This document shows positions 45,848-58,614 of a stretch of 64,000 nt of DNA, in pieces. Position 1 is the first letter of the stretch; each line of letters starts with the position of its first letter. The notes beneath the pieces are model-generated. The model made no database searches, was not told where the DNA came from, and saw only the letters and a list, made by a program, of their open reading frames with translations. The position numbers and the translations under genes were made by a program. Origin of the DNA: Alligator mississippiensis. Lineage: Eukaryota > Chordata > Crocodylia > Alligatoridae. Where the stretch lies: NCBI RefSeq assembly GCF_030867095.1, contig NC_081826.1, forward strand, positions 251,514,251 to 251,578,250, in the 5' to 3' direction.

Positions 45848-46102
45848 CAGTGGTGATGCAGAAGTTTTGACAGTGGGGGAGCACAACTCCATGCTGCCGC
45901 CACCCCCACTGCTGCCAGGTGCTGGCTCTGACCAGGCTCAAGCCCCACACACCATGGTCAGTGCAGAAATCACACCACCACCACTGCCCCCACTGGTGCT
46001 GGGCCCTGGCTCTGGCAGGGTTGCAGCCTTGTGCCCCACCGTCAGTGCAGAAATTTGGTGGGGCACAGGCTTCCCCACACTTCCTTGACATATCACCAAT
46101 GG
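45848..46102. mobile_element. hAT MITE with perfect 8-bp TSD, CAGTGGTGATGCA family
   Basis: Flanked on both sides by GTCATGGG (45840-45847 and 46103-46110), a perfect 8-bp duplication. The ends are CAGTGGTGAT and, on the other strand, CATTGGTGAT. The 255-bp interior is C-rich and contains two copies of the phrase GTCAGTGCAGAAAT (about 45959 and 46042). No transposase. The intact duplication suggests a relatively recent insertion. Confidence 0.88.
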
Positions 46103-46110
46103 TCATGGGC

Positions 46111-47030
46111 TTTTCTTGCTATTACAGAGTGTGCCTCTGGGCACTATTTTTGTCGCATATGTTTTACTACCACATATGTTTTTAACAGATTTCTCAGAGA
46201 TTTGTTTCAGTACCTTCTGTCTATCTGGCAACCTCAACTGTCTCAGTCTCCTTGGTCACTTTGTACTTCACTGCTCTGGAATACTCTTTTGGCACCTTAA
46301 TTTCAGCAGATGGAAAGATGCCTTAAGTGTTCATATCTCATTGTCATCATGGAGGAAGATGATTAAGTATACAACTGCAATAAACATAGCATTATGGTGT
46401 CTTTGCTAAGTCTCTGAATACTGCTGGAACTCCCATACTGTGCTGTGGGTGGGCACAACATTGCACATTCACATGCTCATACACTAGTTAACCAGATGAT
46501 CTGGAATGTGCATCAGGTAGTGGTATTGAGAAATGTTCTAGCTAGGAATGTCAGAAAGATTGGTTGTCCTGACCATTACACCATTGGTTAAAGGCTTTCT
46601 GCTTGTGGAGAGAGATATTCGGGAGAAAGGGAGAGACTGGAAGATGACCCACATATGTCACCTACCTCAGATGGAGCAAAGGATGTTGGCGTGAGATGGG
46701 GCTCCGTGCAGCATTTCCAGAGTCACTGCTTCCTCTGGATTGGTGGCCGGCAGTCCCAGAGAGGTATTTCAAGCTCTGGGGGGAGGGCACTGGGGAGAGT
46801 TTGGAGTATCACAGAGGACAAGACTCCAGATGACTTTCCTGCTGGGAAGCGTGTGCAGCCAGCAACAGCTGAGGAGGGTGGGCTGTGTTTATGGGTAATT
46901 GGAGGATCGCCAGGAGAAGCAGACACCCAGGGTCAGAACAGTGCAATGATTAGATGGATGCTGCAGGACAGGCACCTGTAAATGAGACTTGGGTAAGACA
47001 TGGCTGGGGCGAGCAGAGAACAAGGGAAGG
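46111..47030. other. Intergenic, nothing recognised
   Basis: Includes overlapping small open frames near 46655-46980 without domains or codon signal. Confidence 0.4.
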
Positions 47031-47035
47031 GCAGA

Positions 47036-47395
47036 CTGGTGTGGGAACCAGCCCAGCAGGGCCTGTCTGCCCCTCAAGGACTGTTTGGCAGTTTGGGAAG
47101 GAGGCCACCCAGAGGGGTTGGTCTCCCTCATAGAAAGACTGGTATCTGAATTGTGCAGGAAGCAGCCTGGAGGGGCCAGCCTTCCTTTTCGGGACTCTGA
47201 ATTGATTCCTGAGGGAAATCACTGGAAGGGGTCCACCTTCCCTCTAGGGACTTGAGAGTTATTTGTACAGAACTGGCCTGGAGAAGCATGTGTTGCCCAC
47301 AGGACTGAAAATTAATCCCTGAAGGGGAACACCTGGATGTTTGGCATTTTTTCTCTTGTGGAGATTTGGACCTCTTATTCCTTCTTGTTGTTCCC
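47036..47395 (+). repeat. Degenerate 55-bp tandem array, about six units
   Basis: Units begin near 47040, 47094, 47157, 47213, 47268 and 47323 and share the plan GGGAA-CAGCCTGGAGGGG-CCACCTTCCCT-AGGGACTGAGAATTAATCCCTGA. The third to fifth units are 55 or 56 bases long; similarity is moderate and falls at the edges. The array is followed about 35 bp later by GGTATAAAGGGCTCTAGCC at 47424-47442, a TATA-like motif. Tandem enhancer repeats before a TATA box are seen in some LTRs, but nothing else here supports an LTR. Confidence 0.65.
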
Positions 47396-48214
47396 TTATT
47401 TGCTGTTCTTTGTTTGCGGGACTGGTATAAAGGGCTCTAGCCCCAATCTAATCTGTCCAGGAGGCCTGGAGGCTGCTGGGCAGGGGACAATTTAAAATGA
47501 CAATAATAGGAATTGATCGCAGTTTCAGGCATGAGCTGCCAGTGGAACCGGCAGAGGGTTGGACCCTTCGCTCCCTTCCCCTCCAAACCAAAGTACCTTC
47601 TAACACTGAGGAAGTGGTAAGGGTTGGGTATAGGGAAGGCAGAGCCCCACAAAGAGACTCTTTCAACAGGCCTAAGGTATCACTTGTGGGAACTGGCTCC
47701 CCAGTGAAGGTAAAATCAAAGATGTGGTGGGTGAGAGGGAAACACCCAGAGTACCTGAGTGATATTTTGGCTCCCCATCCTGTTGTCACTTAACAGAAGG
47801 ATGTCAAACTGAAAGGGGCCTAGACTCTATAATACTTACAGTCAACATTGTTATTAAAGTGGCCAGATGCTGGATTATTAAAAAAAAAAAACAAAAAAAC
47901 CATTCAGAAACCAAACCAAACCAAACCAAAGCATGATTCATACAATAGAAAGTAAAATAAAAAGCAGCATCTGGTGAATGGGAGTTTATGCCCTCCTGCA
48001 GGTGAGCCACATGTTATAACATGCATACATTACCTTCTTCCTTCAGTACTCAGCAGGCAGCCTCAGGGGAACACATGTATTTCCTGAACCTTTGACATCC
48101 TCACCCAGACTACTAATGACTACATCACAGGTCAGTCACTATCCAGAGCCCTCTCCACTGTTCCTTATGAAACTATCATTGCTTCTTGCATTTAATTTTC
48201 CTTGGCTAAAATAG
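47396..48214. repeat. Intergenic with poly-A and (CCAAA)4 microsatellite
   Basis: An A-rich run at about 47879-47899 is followed by four CCAAA units at 47911-47929. It could be the tail of a retroposed element, but no body is recognised upstream. No exon seen. Confidence 0.55.
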
Positions 48215-48350
48215 ATGGAGAACAGTACAGTGAGAAATCTTCTGCCCCATTAGAGGCCAGGCTTGAGGCTAGAACCCAGGGCCCTCTTTTCCAGTGCATC
48301 AGTCATATCACTGAGCCACACAGCTTCAGGCTCATGTTCTTCCTTGGGTG
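48215..48350 (-). repeat. tRNA-derived SINE fragment
   Basis: Minus strand: GTGTGGCTCAGTGATATGAC, then CCCTGGGTTCTAGCCTC, a clear A-box and B-box pair. Confidence 0.65.
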
Positions 48351-48394
48351 TCTGAGGGGGCTAGCTTCAAAATATGTGCTGTGGAAAGGTCTGA

Positions 48395-48540
48395 GTAGTG
48401 CCTCATGGTGGCTGGAGCACTATGCTAGCTGCTCATAGAGATGCAAGTTCAAGCCCCTCTGGGTGTTGGGAATCTAGACCCTTGATTTTTAATTCCTAGG
48501 GTGAGCATCTTAACTGCTTTGCCATGGGTGGGCCATCCTC
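48395..48540 (+). repeat. tRNA-derived SINE fragment
   Basis: CATGGTGGCTGGAGCACTATG, then GAGATGCAAGTTCAAGCCCC, a clear tRNA-like head; inverted relative to the neighbouring fragment. Confidence 0.6.
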
Positions 48541-48757
48541 TTCTAACACCCACTAGTTTGGATTTCTGGCAACTTGTATTTTCAGGACTTAGATACAGGT
48601 ATGTGCCCAGAATGGGTGCATGTATGTAGTCACTTAGTTGCCTGGCCAGTGTGTACCCTACTGCTCATGGTCATTCTACCCACACAAGCTTATGCATTCA
48701 CAGGGTAGGGGTAGCAGAATTGGTCAAGTTCCCCGTATGCTAACAAACTGCCATTTA

Positions 48758-48993
48758 GGGCCCTGATACACATTAAAATTAAAGGTGGATAGAAACCAGC
48801 TACAGAGTTGTTATATGTTTTCAAGCACTAACTTTATAGTTGGTTGGCTCTTTTTATAGCTGGATAGCCATTTGTATCATGTGATAATGACTTTGCACTT
48901 GTGGCCAGTCTTACTTTTCACGTGTGGTTGGTCAGTCTAAAATTACTGTGCTATTTAGCTGTTATGTAATATATGCAACATGTAGCGGAGGCC
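48758..48993. mobile_element. MITE flanked by TTA
   Basis: TTA occurs at 48755-48757 and 48994-48996. The ends are GGGCCCTGATACACATT and, on the other strand, GGCCTCCGCTACATGTT (11 of 17). The ends recall the GGGC-N-CTACA ends of the MITE family above, and TTA is the standard PIF/Harbinger target duplication. Short and non-coding. Confidence 0.6.
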
Positions 48994-48996
48994 TTA

Positions 48997-51900
48997 GAGG
49001 CACAAAGGGAAATAGAATGCCACCCTTAGTGAGGGGTCCAACTCTGTCCAACCCTTCTCCCTGGCTAGCACCTCTGTCTTTGGGGTTGCTGGTATAGATC
49101 TAACAGCATGGTTATTGTGGGTACTTTGTTTCTCTGTACCCTCTGTGGCCTAACTCAGGGCTGAACTGAGTTCTGTGCTTCACTAATCCTCACATCATTA
49201 TTGGCATATATCCAGTCTATCCCTAACCCTAATGCATCTATAACAAATAACTGGCTTTTTTCCTAATTAAAAATAGGACTATTTTAAGGATGGCAAAGTA
49301 AGTGTTTGAAGCAGTTTTTAATCCAACAGAACTCTGGTCAGGACTTAAGAGTGTGAAGCTTTTGGTTAAAATATTAAGCATCAGATAACTGTTGTTTAAA
49401 ATGCTTATGAGAGTGAAAGGGACAGCAGGAGGAGGAAAGTCCATTTAGCATTACTTTTTAAGTATAACATATTACCTTTTAGTGGACTATGTTCATGTTC
49501 TGTGCTTTTTATTGGCTGCAATTGGAACTGCTCAGCTGTGAATCATCAGCTCTGAAGCAACTACACAAATAAAGAATCTGTGTTAAGTCAGGGTGACGTC
49601 TGTGGTTGCAGAGCAGTAAGGCTTTCATTCCACTCCTGGCCTCTGTGAAATCTTGTCATGTAATTTTGTGCTGAACGGGTGGCACTGAAGCAGTATGTGA
49701 GACAGATGTGTTATGCTTTGTAGTCCATGGTCTACAAAGTGAAGAGTGTAATGCCAATAAATATAAGATCACAAGATCAGTAAAACAAAGCCAGTTAAGG
49801 GATTAGTCCTGAAGGTATTTTTTTTCTTCTTTGCAAAAACTCCCTAAAGGTTTCTGCTTCCTATATCCAGCAGCAGCAGGACACTTAATCTGCTATTGCC
49901 TGGGCTAAGTGCTACACTTAGAACAGCACCTGTGGGGCAATGATGAATCAGTAGGTTCTTGTCACATCCTAACCTTGATAGCAGGCATTTTGGGGGAGAC
50001 AGGTCCATTATATTTGACAAATAATAAGTAAATTTTCTTATGTTCAGAAGTACTTTGGTAAGAGGAAGAGTACTTATGTGATTTGGTGACAGTGCTCTCC
50101 ATGCAATTGTCTAAATATGTGTCAAGGTTGGCTGTCAGATATTAATAGAGGACCTTGATTTCTTTTCTTTTCTTTATTTCTTGGTATTTACTTGACATAC
50201 TGTTTATTATTTTATTCCACTGTGCTTTGAGGAAAATGTTCAAACCCTTATTTGTACATGCTCCATTTTTTCTATGAAAACTTGATCTGGTTTAAAAAAT
50301 GAGAAAAAAAGGTTCATTGTATATATCTCTAAGAACATTGTTGCTGTAAAAACACAAGAACCTGTACTGTCTCTATACAAAGGACAAAGCTCTGAGTTTG
50401 CAGCTTATCCCATGCATTCCTATGTGCAAATGAGCATGGTTTGCATTTACCTCACACAAGAAAGCAACTAAGGAGTTTGGCTCCCATGTGCCCATAACTT
50501 ATGGAAGTCCAGGTTAGCCAGGTGGAAGCCCTTTGTTTTTACATCAGTCCCAGGGGGATCTGCTTGCCAGCTGTCCTCCAAGGGAGACTCCACAGCATAC
50601 ATTCATTACTGCAACAGGGTGAGATTAAGTAACGCATCCAAATTCTGAGGGCTTAGGGGAATGTGATAGATATTGTCTAGGGTTCCTTTCTGGTTTTCAT
50701 TGTTGAGTTGTCTTTTGCTAATGAATCAAAGGCATTATGGTGGGGGCTTCACAAGGGAAAACACCCATTCTTCCTTGCCATTGCTGCTAGCAGCATGGAT
50801 CCAAGCAGTTTTTCTCCACTGTGGCTCTAGAGGCAAAGAGAAAGACACGTTTCAGCTTTAATTAACATAGGATTCTGCGTTTGTGCCAACAGATGCAGAA
50901 ATAGTCAGGTCTGGTTTATTCAGAATCTGGAGTCTAGGAAAACTAACTGATCGCAAAGTTTATGAATTAGGAAATTGTGCCTGTAGATGTAGCCTGTTCC
51001 AATTTGAGGCTCCAGTTGTGCCAGCCCTTACTCAATAAGACTGCTCAAGTGAGTAAAGCCTTCTTGGTTTTAGCAGTAAAAGAACCAGTAGCTGCTTGTG
51101 GGTAGGAGGGACTATCAATGATGCTTCATGCATGGGCAAGGATCTAACTGCACAAAGGCAGCAAATGAGCAGGGGGTGACTTGTTTGTTATTGGGAATAC
51201 CCTATGACCAAGTACACTTTTACCAGTTTAAGTGATTAGAAACTGGCTTATACCCATAATAGAACAGAAGTTTGGTACACACAGACTGGCTTAAAAATGG
51301 AGGAACCCAATCTAAGATTTTTCCCCACACCAGGGATGAATGAGTGTTCTGTTCGCTACTGATCTAAACTACACTGCTTACAGAAAGCCATGTAACTTAG
51401 ATCAATTCTGCCTAAGGGCTTTTTGAATGTCTGTACCTATGTAAAGTGCCACTTCTGAATTGTTAAAAATATTACTTTATATATTTATTGCAAGACAGAG
51501 ATGCTACTTACAGCTTTCTAAAGATTTTCTTTGTAAATAGTACGTGAGTGAAATATCTATCAGGGCTTCTTCAGAAATTTGGTAAGTTATAAAATAAAGT
51601 ATGTTCCTTTAGGAAACGGTTTGTATTGTTATAACCACATAAGTAATTTTAACACAGAAATATAAGACTGAATATGAGGATTAACTTGGAGAAATAATTT
51701 CAAGGTTCTACATCATTTTCTGGTGGATTTGTTACAGACCTGACCCTAAGAACAGAACTGACTGTATTTTATCTTTTAAAGGCATTTGTAGAATATGTAA
51801 AGTATATAGTGAAGGAAGACTGTATTTCTTTTGCTTATACTCTTTCTTAATCAAAGAACTGGTTGATTAGTTTTAGGGCTATATCAGGAATGCCCACTGA

Positions 51901-52590
51901 AGGGCAGTAGAAGCCTACTCAATAGCTCAGCAATTACTGCATTAAAATAGCTCAACATAAACAAATTATTTAACCTGAAAGTCCTTCACATATTGCAATA
52001 GAAAATATTTGTCAGCCGTTTTTTTCAAATGACTGTATATCTACCATGTTTGCAATTTCATGTTTACTATTCGTGAATGTATTTACATCATTACAATAAT
52101 GATCTCAAACACAGAGGAGACATAAATCATAATTAGAACAAATAACACTCCCTCTTGCTCTAATGTGGGGTTTTCAGTTCCTGGGTGGTGATGCAGTGGT
52201 TTAACCTGACTGTCTAAAGAGAACCCTTTTCTAATATGACTGGTTTTATGCATCCAAACTCTATGTGTAAGTGATGTTGTTTGTTTTATCACTGTCCTTT
52301 TGCCAGTGACATATCAGGTAGTTCTGTGCTAGAAAACCGGTAGTAATCTATAATCAGAATGATGGAAACTTGATTCTAAATGTTGACCAAGTACAGTCTT
52401 AGTGAAATGTGAAAACTAGCAATTTGAGCAGAAGGATTATAACATTTTAAACAAGAGCATTCCCTAGTTCATACTGGGATCTGCATAAATATAAAACTTA
52501 CTAGTTCATGCTTACAATCCCTAATAACATAGCTTTAGAAAATCTTGGTCTGTACCCTTCAATCTAGTATTCATGGGAATAATTCCATTG
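48997..52590. other. Intergenic, AT-rich, no gene recognised
   Basis: Long stretch with no exon, bounded repeat or RNA gene visible. Distal regulatory elements cannot be excluded by eye. Confidence 0.4.
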
Positions 52591-52597
52591 AAATCAA

Positions 52598-52690
52598 GAG
52601 CCAGATTTTGCCACCCATTCGTGTTGATCAGTACTTTGCTGCATGAGTAGTTCCATTGAAATCAGCAGGGCTCTTGTATTGTACCCCTTA
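52598..52690. repeat. Ancient palindromic amniote repeat (ATTTTGCCACCC type)
   Basis: AGCCAGATTTTGCCACCCATTC, TGATCAGTACTTTGCTGCATGAGTAG and TTCCATTGAAATCAGCAGGG follow a pattern I recognise from many sauropsid introns. Diverged and truncated. Confidence 0.5.
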
Positions 52691-53499
52691 ACCTTGTTGT
52701 TGGTTTATGCGGAGCTGGCAACTAGCCCAGCACTGTAGTGAATAGGGAGTGTTGTCTAGCTGGATACCTGCTCCACAATTTCTCAGTATAGCTGAGCTAC
52801 TATGCTCAACACTGCTGGAAGCCTTAGGCAGGCCTGATGTTTTAATTGAATTTCAGGCAAAATAGTTTTCCTCCTAAATTAGTTTTTGGATACACCAAAG
52901 AATGTCTCTTTATTCACAGAACTGCAGGAGGAACCACCTAGTCCAGCCTCATAATGGTACAATTGACATGCACAGATTCACACTATGGACAAATGGAGTT
53001 GCAAGTATTACATATATCTGCTGCTCCCAACATAAGTAACCAGAAGCTATTAGTTTTATTTTTAAAATTATTCTGTCCTCTTCCTAAAGTTTGAGATTCC
53101 AAGTGTTCATTCTTTTTTGGAACAAGTTGAGCCTTTAAACCTTTTTGAAATGCAAATGGTATTGTAATGTTTATAATAGTTGCAATTCTGATTCTAGCCC
53201 ACTAATGCAAATTTCCCTAACACAAAAAATAGAGATTTGTTAAAAAAGCTAATTTTCTCTTAGCCAGGATTTAATTCATGGCTTAGTAAAACTAACCAAA
53301 TGTTGTAATAAACCTCAATCACTTTAATCCACAAAGTACTGTCATAACTAATCACTATGAGTGTTTCATGCAGCTGGAATGTAATCACTGTTTTCTGATT
53401 TAGGCATCATTGAGAATAACTCCATGAAAACAGCTGTTCAACAGAATGCAGTGGTCAAATAAACATAGGAGATGGCAGGATGCATTAAAAAATAATCAA
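52691..53499. other. Intergenic, nothing recognised
   Basis: No exon or bounded repeat seen. Confidence 0.4.
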
Positions 53500-53710
53500 T
53501 ACTGAAAAAAAAAGAAAGAACTGGATGAAAAACCTTTAAGTGGAACTTGGTGTTCCGTTCTGGTCCCTCCATCATAAAGAAGGTATTGGAGAATTAGACA
53601 ATGTTTAATGAAGGGCAAAAAGAATGATCAAGGACTTTGCCACTTAAGAAATAAAAATAATACCTAAACTGTTTGAGCCTTACAGAGTAACAGAAACATG
53701 AGACAACAGT
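53500..53710 (+). mobile_element. Old CR1/L3 LINE fragment
   Basis: TGGAACTTGGTGTTCCGTTC reads like the CR1 motif VWC(S)VL, followed by AGAAGGTATTGGAGAATTAG and AAAAAGAATGATCAAGGACTTTG (the VQRRATRMI region), then a short tail. Diverged, no open frame. Confidence 0.55.
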
Positions 53711-56700
53711 TCTGGTGATGTAGAGCATGGCAGGATGAGGGATAGACTGTAGGTGGGAACTGTGGAAGAAACTGGGAGGTGTTGGTAGAGAAGGGGTGAT
53801 GTGGAAAAGGGGGAGACTAGTTCAGTCACAGCAATCAGCAGGAAGGAAAGCAAGAAGCTTGAGTGAGGGAAAACACACTGGCTCAATCTGCACTGTTTGA
53901 ACAGGATCAGGGCCTAAAACCAGATATGTTGAATGGCTAAAATCAAATAGATGCTTCAAGGAGGAAAGCATGGAGCTCAAGTTCAAAGCATTAAAAATAC
54001 AGTGGTAATTTTTTCTACAGCTACTGACACCTTCACAACTACAGCATTACATAAAGGGAAAAGAGAGTGATAATGAAATAGCACTTACCAATCTAGACCA
54101 GTGCTCCCCTAAGTGTCACCTTATGAGTCTTGCATTTAACTGTTGTTTTTATTATAAACTAATTTTTTTTCTTTTGTGCTATGGGCAGCAGTGGGCATGT
54201 AACTTTTTTAATTCATGAAGAAAATTAAACTGCCAAGTGCCTGTCTTTCTCTGTTTTGGGTATAGAAATCACTGCAGATCTCTGATACTCTAGTTCAGTA
54301 AATGTTGATTTCCTAATGGAAGGGAGGACTGCCAAGGACAAAAAGTCCTTCAGTGTGCAATATGTCACAGAAAAACTGCTTATATATGTTTGAAAGAGTA
54401 AATGAATCCACTGACAAATTTAGACTCTAATGCAAAATTAATCAGCCTTAAACTACCAATAACATTTCCCGATAGCTATGGGTACAAAAGAGATGTGCCA
54501 GTTCCAAGTGGGCAGACATTTCATAATCTCTTTACTCACAGCACTGGTGGGGGTCTCTGTATTCAGTTTCTATATTAGGTCACATACAGAGAATGTAATT
54601 AGCATCTGGACAGTTGCCCATAATGACATAACAGGCAACTGAGGGCCAAAAGGTAGCCTTAACCCTGTACTGGGATTTTTTTTTCCTCACAAAAGCATGT
54701 GAATTTTGATTTAACACAACTGCTTACTGTGAACAAAAGCAGTGTTTGCACAGAACTGTTGCCCAAGCCCAGTTATTAAGTAGTAGTCAAATAATAAAAA
54801 AAAAAAAGGCTCTTCCATTTCCAATAGCCATTGCCAGGGCTTGGGATGAATTGGTAACAGCAGGGGAGCTGAAGTGAATTCTGTAGGGAGAGAAGCTGAC
54901 AGTTTTCTTGTATCATGTTACCTAAATTTATCCTTGACTTGCATTTGCTGCTGGTCTGTTCCATGTTGATGCTTTGCAGGTGAAGCACTGAGTTGTTATA
55001 ACCAAACAAAGGATGTGCATCAATATTTAGGAACTACCATATGCATTCAGGAGAATCAGAGACTGAAAAGAGGTACAGATATTTTAGAGATGGGCACAGA
55101 TGTTTTTCTTAAGGAAATATGTACACTGAGTTAGCTGGGGTTGTAGCTTCATGCCACTGCATTCTATTATGTTGCAGCGACTTTTAAAAATTAATGGCTT
55201 TGGCACCCAGCTAAGCCCTGTCTAAATATTAGTAAAGGTCTCTGTGTTTGTCGAGAGGATGATGAATACCATGCAGATGCCACACCCACCCAGACACCCT
55301 AGCAAGACAGGGAGGTATAAATGACACTGCAATGGTGTAAGCAGAATATTGGGTACCGTTTGTTTCCCCAGCAGAGAACAAATGAGAAACTTGGGAAATA
55401 CTACTAGAAAGAATTATGACATTGCCAAGAAAGTGTGGAAAGCCCACCAGTAAATTATGGGAAACTAATTGAATGAGGGCCTGAGGAGAAACAGCCATTG
55501 CAACTGCAGGAGAGATATGGATTAGAGATAGATCTAAGGTACAAATTAGGATCAGCTGCTAAACTTCTAACACCTGGCAGGTTTGCAGATATGGCATTCT
55601 AATAATTTGGTTGTATTTCTAGTTTAAAGCTACTTTGAGAGCAGTGCAGGCCTTTTGAAGATGGAAAGTATCTGCCTTTTGTTTGACTGAGTGGGTGGAG
55701 ACTTGCAGGCTGAACTGTCTATGGAGAGCTAATTGCAAGTTGACCTATTAAGGTTACCTATCACAACTTCTGAACCATATTGCTTTCTCATGAGTACCAT
55801 TAAGGCTCAGTTATGGCTTCTATGCAGGATGAGGCATGCTGTAAAGGAGGAGATAGGAAAAGGAACACAAAAATATAATGCTGTTTTTGTAATAGCCTCA
55901 ATACTTATTTTTGTCTTATCGAGAGAAACCAAGGTGATGGGTATCTTGGATATGTTTTACATAGCAAACCACCTCACTGCTATGCTAGGAGACAGTAAGG
56001 GATAACACAAGAGAGTGCTGAGGGTGGGGATCAAGAGCTGTTAAATGGGTGTAGCCAGTGCTTTTTCCGACACTACCATCCTAGAGTGTGCAGACGAGGG
56101 TAACTGCTCTCACTCTTTCCAGAACCTCTTTTTCAGTACTCCTAGGATTGTCAGCAGTGCTGGCTGCCTTTGCTGCAACCTCTGCACTTGAAGCCAGATT
56201 GTCTGGCTCCTTTGTGATCCTGTGAAGTGAATGGCAGAGGAGTGCAGTAAGCAGCTTCCTGGGCCCAGCCCCCATCTAACGGGCCCTCATGGGAGGAGAT
56301 GTAAGCTAGCACATAGTTGAAACCTGCAAAGTGATATTTCTAAATATAACCTTCTCTTCATCATCACAATAACTGATGTGCTGCTTTCCTACGACCTAGA
56401 AACTCAAGTCTGTTTTGGTCCCTCATTGCAGTATTTAACAGATCAAGGATAGTTTCCCACAGCTTGCCAGAGTCACGTTGTTATGAGTCATCATCTTGGA
56501 CACAACTGTGCAAATCTTCTTTCTTTTTCTCCTGCTTTATCACACAGGAAAAGCTTCAGAAAAAGCATCCCCAGCTTTGTTATTTCTGTGTTGTAGGGAA
56601 TATATTTCACCCCCTGCGTAGTCAGTAATGAATACAGGCATAGCAGGTAGAAAGACTCTTTAGGCAAATTTGGCCCAACATTTGTTTAGTGGAAAATGAC

Positions 56701-57339
56701 TTATGGCCACCAGAAATAGTTCTGTGGGTTTGTTTATTTATTAATCATGATAGAAACATCTTAAAAAGCTGAAAAAACCTGACCACTTCAGCATAAGACC
56801 ATGTACAATACTATATAGAAGTGAAAGTGACTGTGCTGTTTCTGTTGCCCAGACTGAGAAAAATTCAGAAAGCAAACAAGTGGGATAGTGAGGAAAAGTA
56901 ACTTAATTTAATTTTTTTTTTAGTTTTAATAATTGATATCACAAATTATATTGTCGCTAAAGTTAGTAGGAATTATGCCACTGATTTTACTGGAAGCAGG
57001 ATTGGACACTTAAAGATATTAGCATATGATTTTTACCTATATGTATTTCTTTATGGATTTCTTGTTTAAGAGCTGAGAGTACACACATTAATATATAGGC
57101 TGTGCAAGAAAGACAGTCATTGCTCCAAAACACTTAGACCCAAATCTGAAAGCTAGCTCTGGGAAGGTAATACATAAACCTGAACAAAGCACCTATATTC
57201 AATATGCAGTGAATGGGGAGGGGGACAATTAAGCACCTTGGATTGGGATTTACAATAGACAGTATGACCAGCAATGTTTCCTATTGACCTAAAATAGCCA
57301 ACAGGAAATGCCAAAGAGAGAGACGGTCCTGAAGTCCTT
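53711..57339. other. Intergenic, no gene recognised
   Basis: Contains a purine-rich block at 53700-53880 and a poly-A run at 54793-54807. Nothing coding. Confidence 0.4.
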
Positions 57340-57510
57340 TACCAGTACAGCTAGAAGGTACCTTCCATCCAGACCAATCTAACAGTTATGGCACTCTTAT
57401 GGGAGGTAGAAGATGTGGGTCTGGGTTTCCTAAGATTGATGAGGGATTTATACCCAGATCTCACTGCCTAGATAAATCTCTAATCACTAGGCCACTATAG
57501 AAAAGGCAGG
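57340..57510 (-). repeat. tRNA-derived SINE fragment
   Basis: Minus strand: GTGGCCTAGTGATTAGAG, then GAGATCTGGGTATAAATCCC: A-box and B-box segments, followed by a diverged body. Confidence 0.65.
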
Positions 57511-57531
57511 CACCCCTGGCTATACCTTAAA

Positions 57532-58427
57532 CAGGGGTAGACAAAATATGGCCCATGGGCTGGATCCAGCCCACCAGACAATTCTATCTGGCCCCTAAAA
57601 AATTTAGAAAATTAATATTTATCTGCTCCTGGCTGCCTGTCAAAGATGACAAGAGACAGGGGCAGTAGGATCCAGGGGGAGCTGGCAGCAGGACAGCAGC
57701 TCAACCCTGCCCTACTCCCAGCCATTTCCCTGCTTTTGTGCCTGTCCACTGCTCAAGCACCATGTGGCTGCATTGCCAGACTGCAGGAGCATGGGGCCTG
57801 CACTGGTACCTGGGGTGTGTGTGAGTATTTTCGTTCACAAGGTGAGTCCTACATGCACACCTCACTATATACGTGTACCCACAAACCCCCTTGTACTGCC
57901 ATACACGCAGATCCTGACACCCACACCCTCTCACACACTCCAGTCAGCCTCCCCCCACACCCCCCCACAAACCTCATACCCACCCACACCCCACATATCC
58001 ACACATGCCCCCATATTATCCCTCTCTCCACACACCCCCACACCCTCCGCCACACACCCACAGCCCCCCACAAACCTATACCCACCCCACACAATATACA
58101 AGAGTAAGACTTCATTTAAGCTATTGTGCAATCACCTCTATGTACACTACACAAACGCATGTAAATCAGGACAAAAATATTTTTTGAAATCAAATTAGTG
58201 AATGTTTTATATGTTTGCTTTTTAGAATATAATTTGGTATTTTCTGGTTCCAAGATGGCAAATCCCCTTGCTGAAAGGAGTACTTCTGGTGGCAAAGGTC
58301 AAGGGTTAGGGGGTCAGGACTTCTAGTCACAAGATGGCGACCAGGGGGTGCAGCTACCCATGCAGCCCTTGACAGCTTGCCAAAACTTGGTAAGCGGCCC
58401 TCCGCCCAAAATAATTGCCTGCCCCTG
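57532..58427 (+). mobile_element. Full-ended hAT non-autonomous element (family A)
   Basis: Ends CAGGGGTAGACAA and, on the other strand, CAGGGGCAGGCAA. CCTTAAA lies directly outside both ends (57525-57531 and 58428-58434), seven bases of the expected 8-bp hAT duplication. Inside the left end is GGCCCATGGGCTGGATCC, and the middle has a CA/CCCCA-rich stretch (57850-58090). Fragments of the same family lie at 121-245 and 62860-63093. An open frame from 57646 starts MTRDRGSRIQG, matching the reverse frame in the 62.9-kb copy (MTGTKGSRTQG). The middle is low-complexity and I see no transposase domain. Confidence 0.88.
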
Positions 58428-58614
58428 CCTTAAAATGATTATAGTTGAGCCTTATCAGTTGTTTGAAAGAGTAATTGTAGGTGCCTACCTACAGGAGAGG
58501 GTTCTAAACTCTGGGTCCTGAGTAGACAGAATGATCATCCTGCAGTCCCATGTGGTCTCTCTAGGTCTCAGAGGGGTAGACTTCAGACATGCCTTTGGGC
58601 TTAATGGGCGTATA
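58428..58614. other. Spacer between two elements
   Basis: Short unassigned sequence between the hAT copy and the palindromic MITE. Confidence 0.4.

Noticed and set aside
46655-46981. 108-codon frame and overlapping minus-strand frames
   Set aside because: No recognisable domain, no conserved start and mutually overlapping frames; nothing points to a gene.
57646-58107. 153-codon frame with many His-Pro-Thr residues
   Set aside because: Lies inside a hAT element and mostly translates a CCCCACA-rich stretch.
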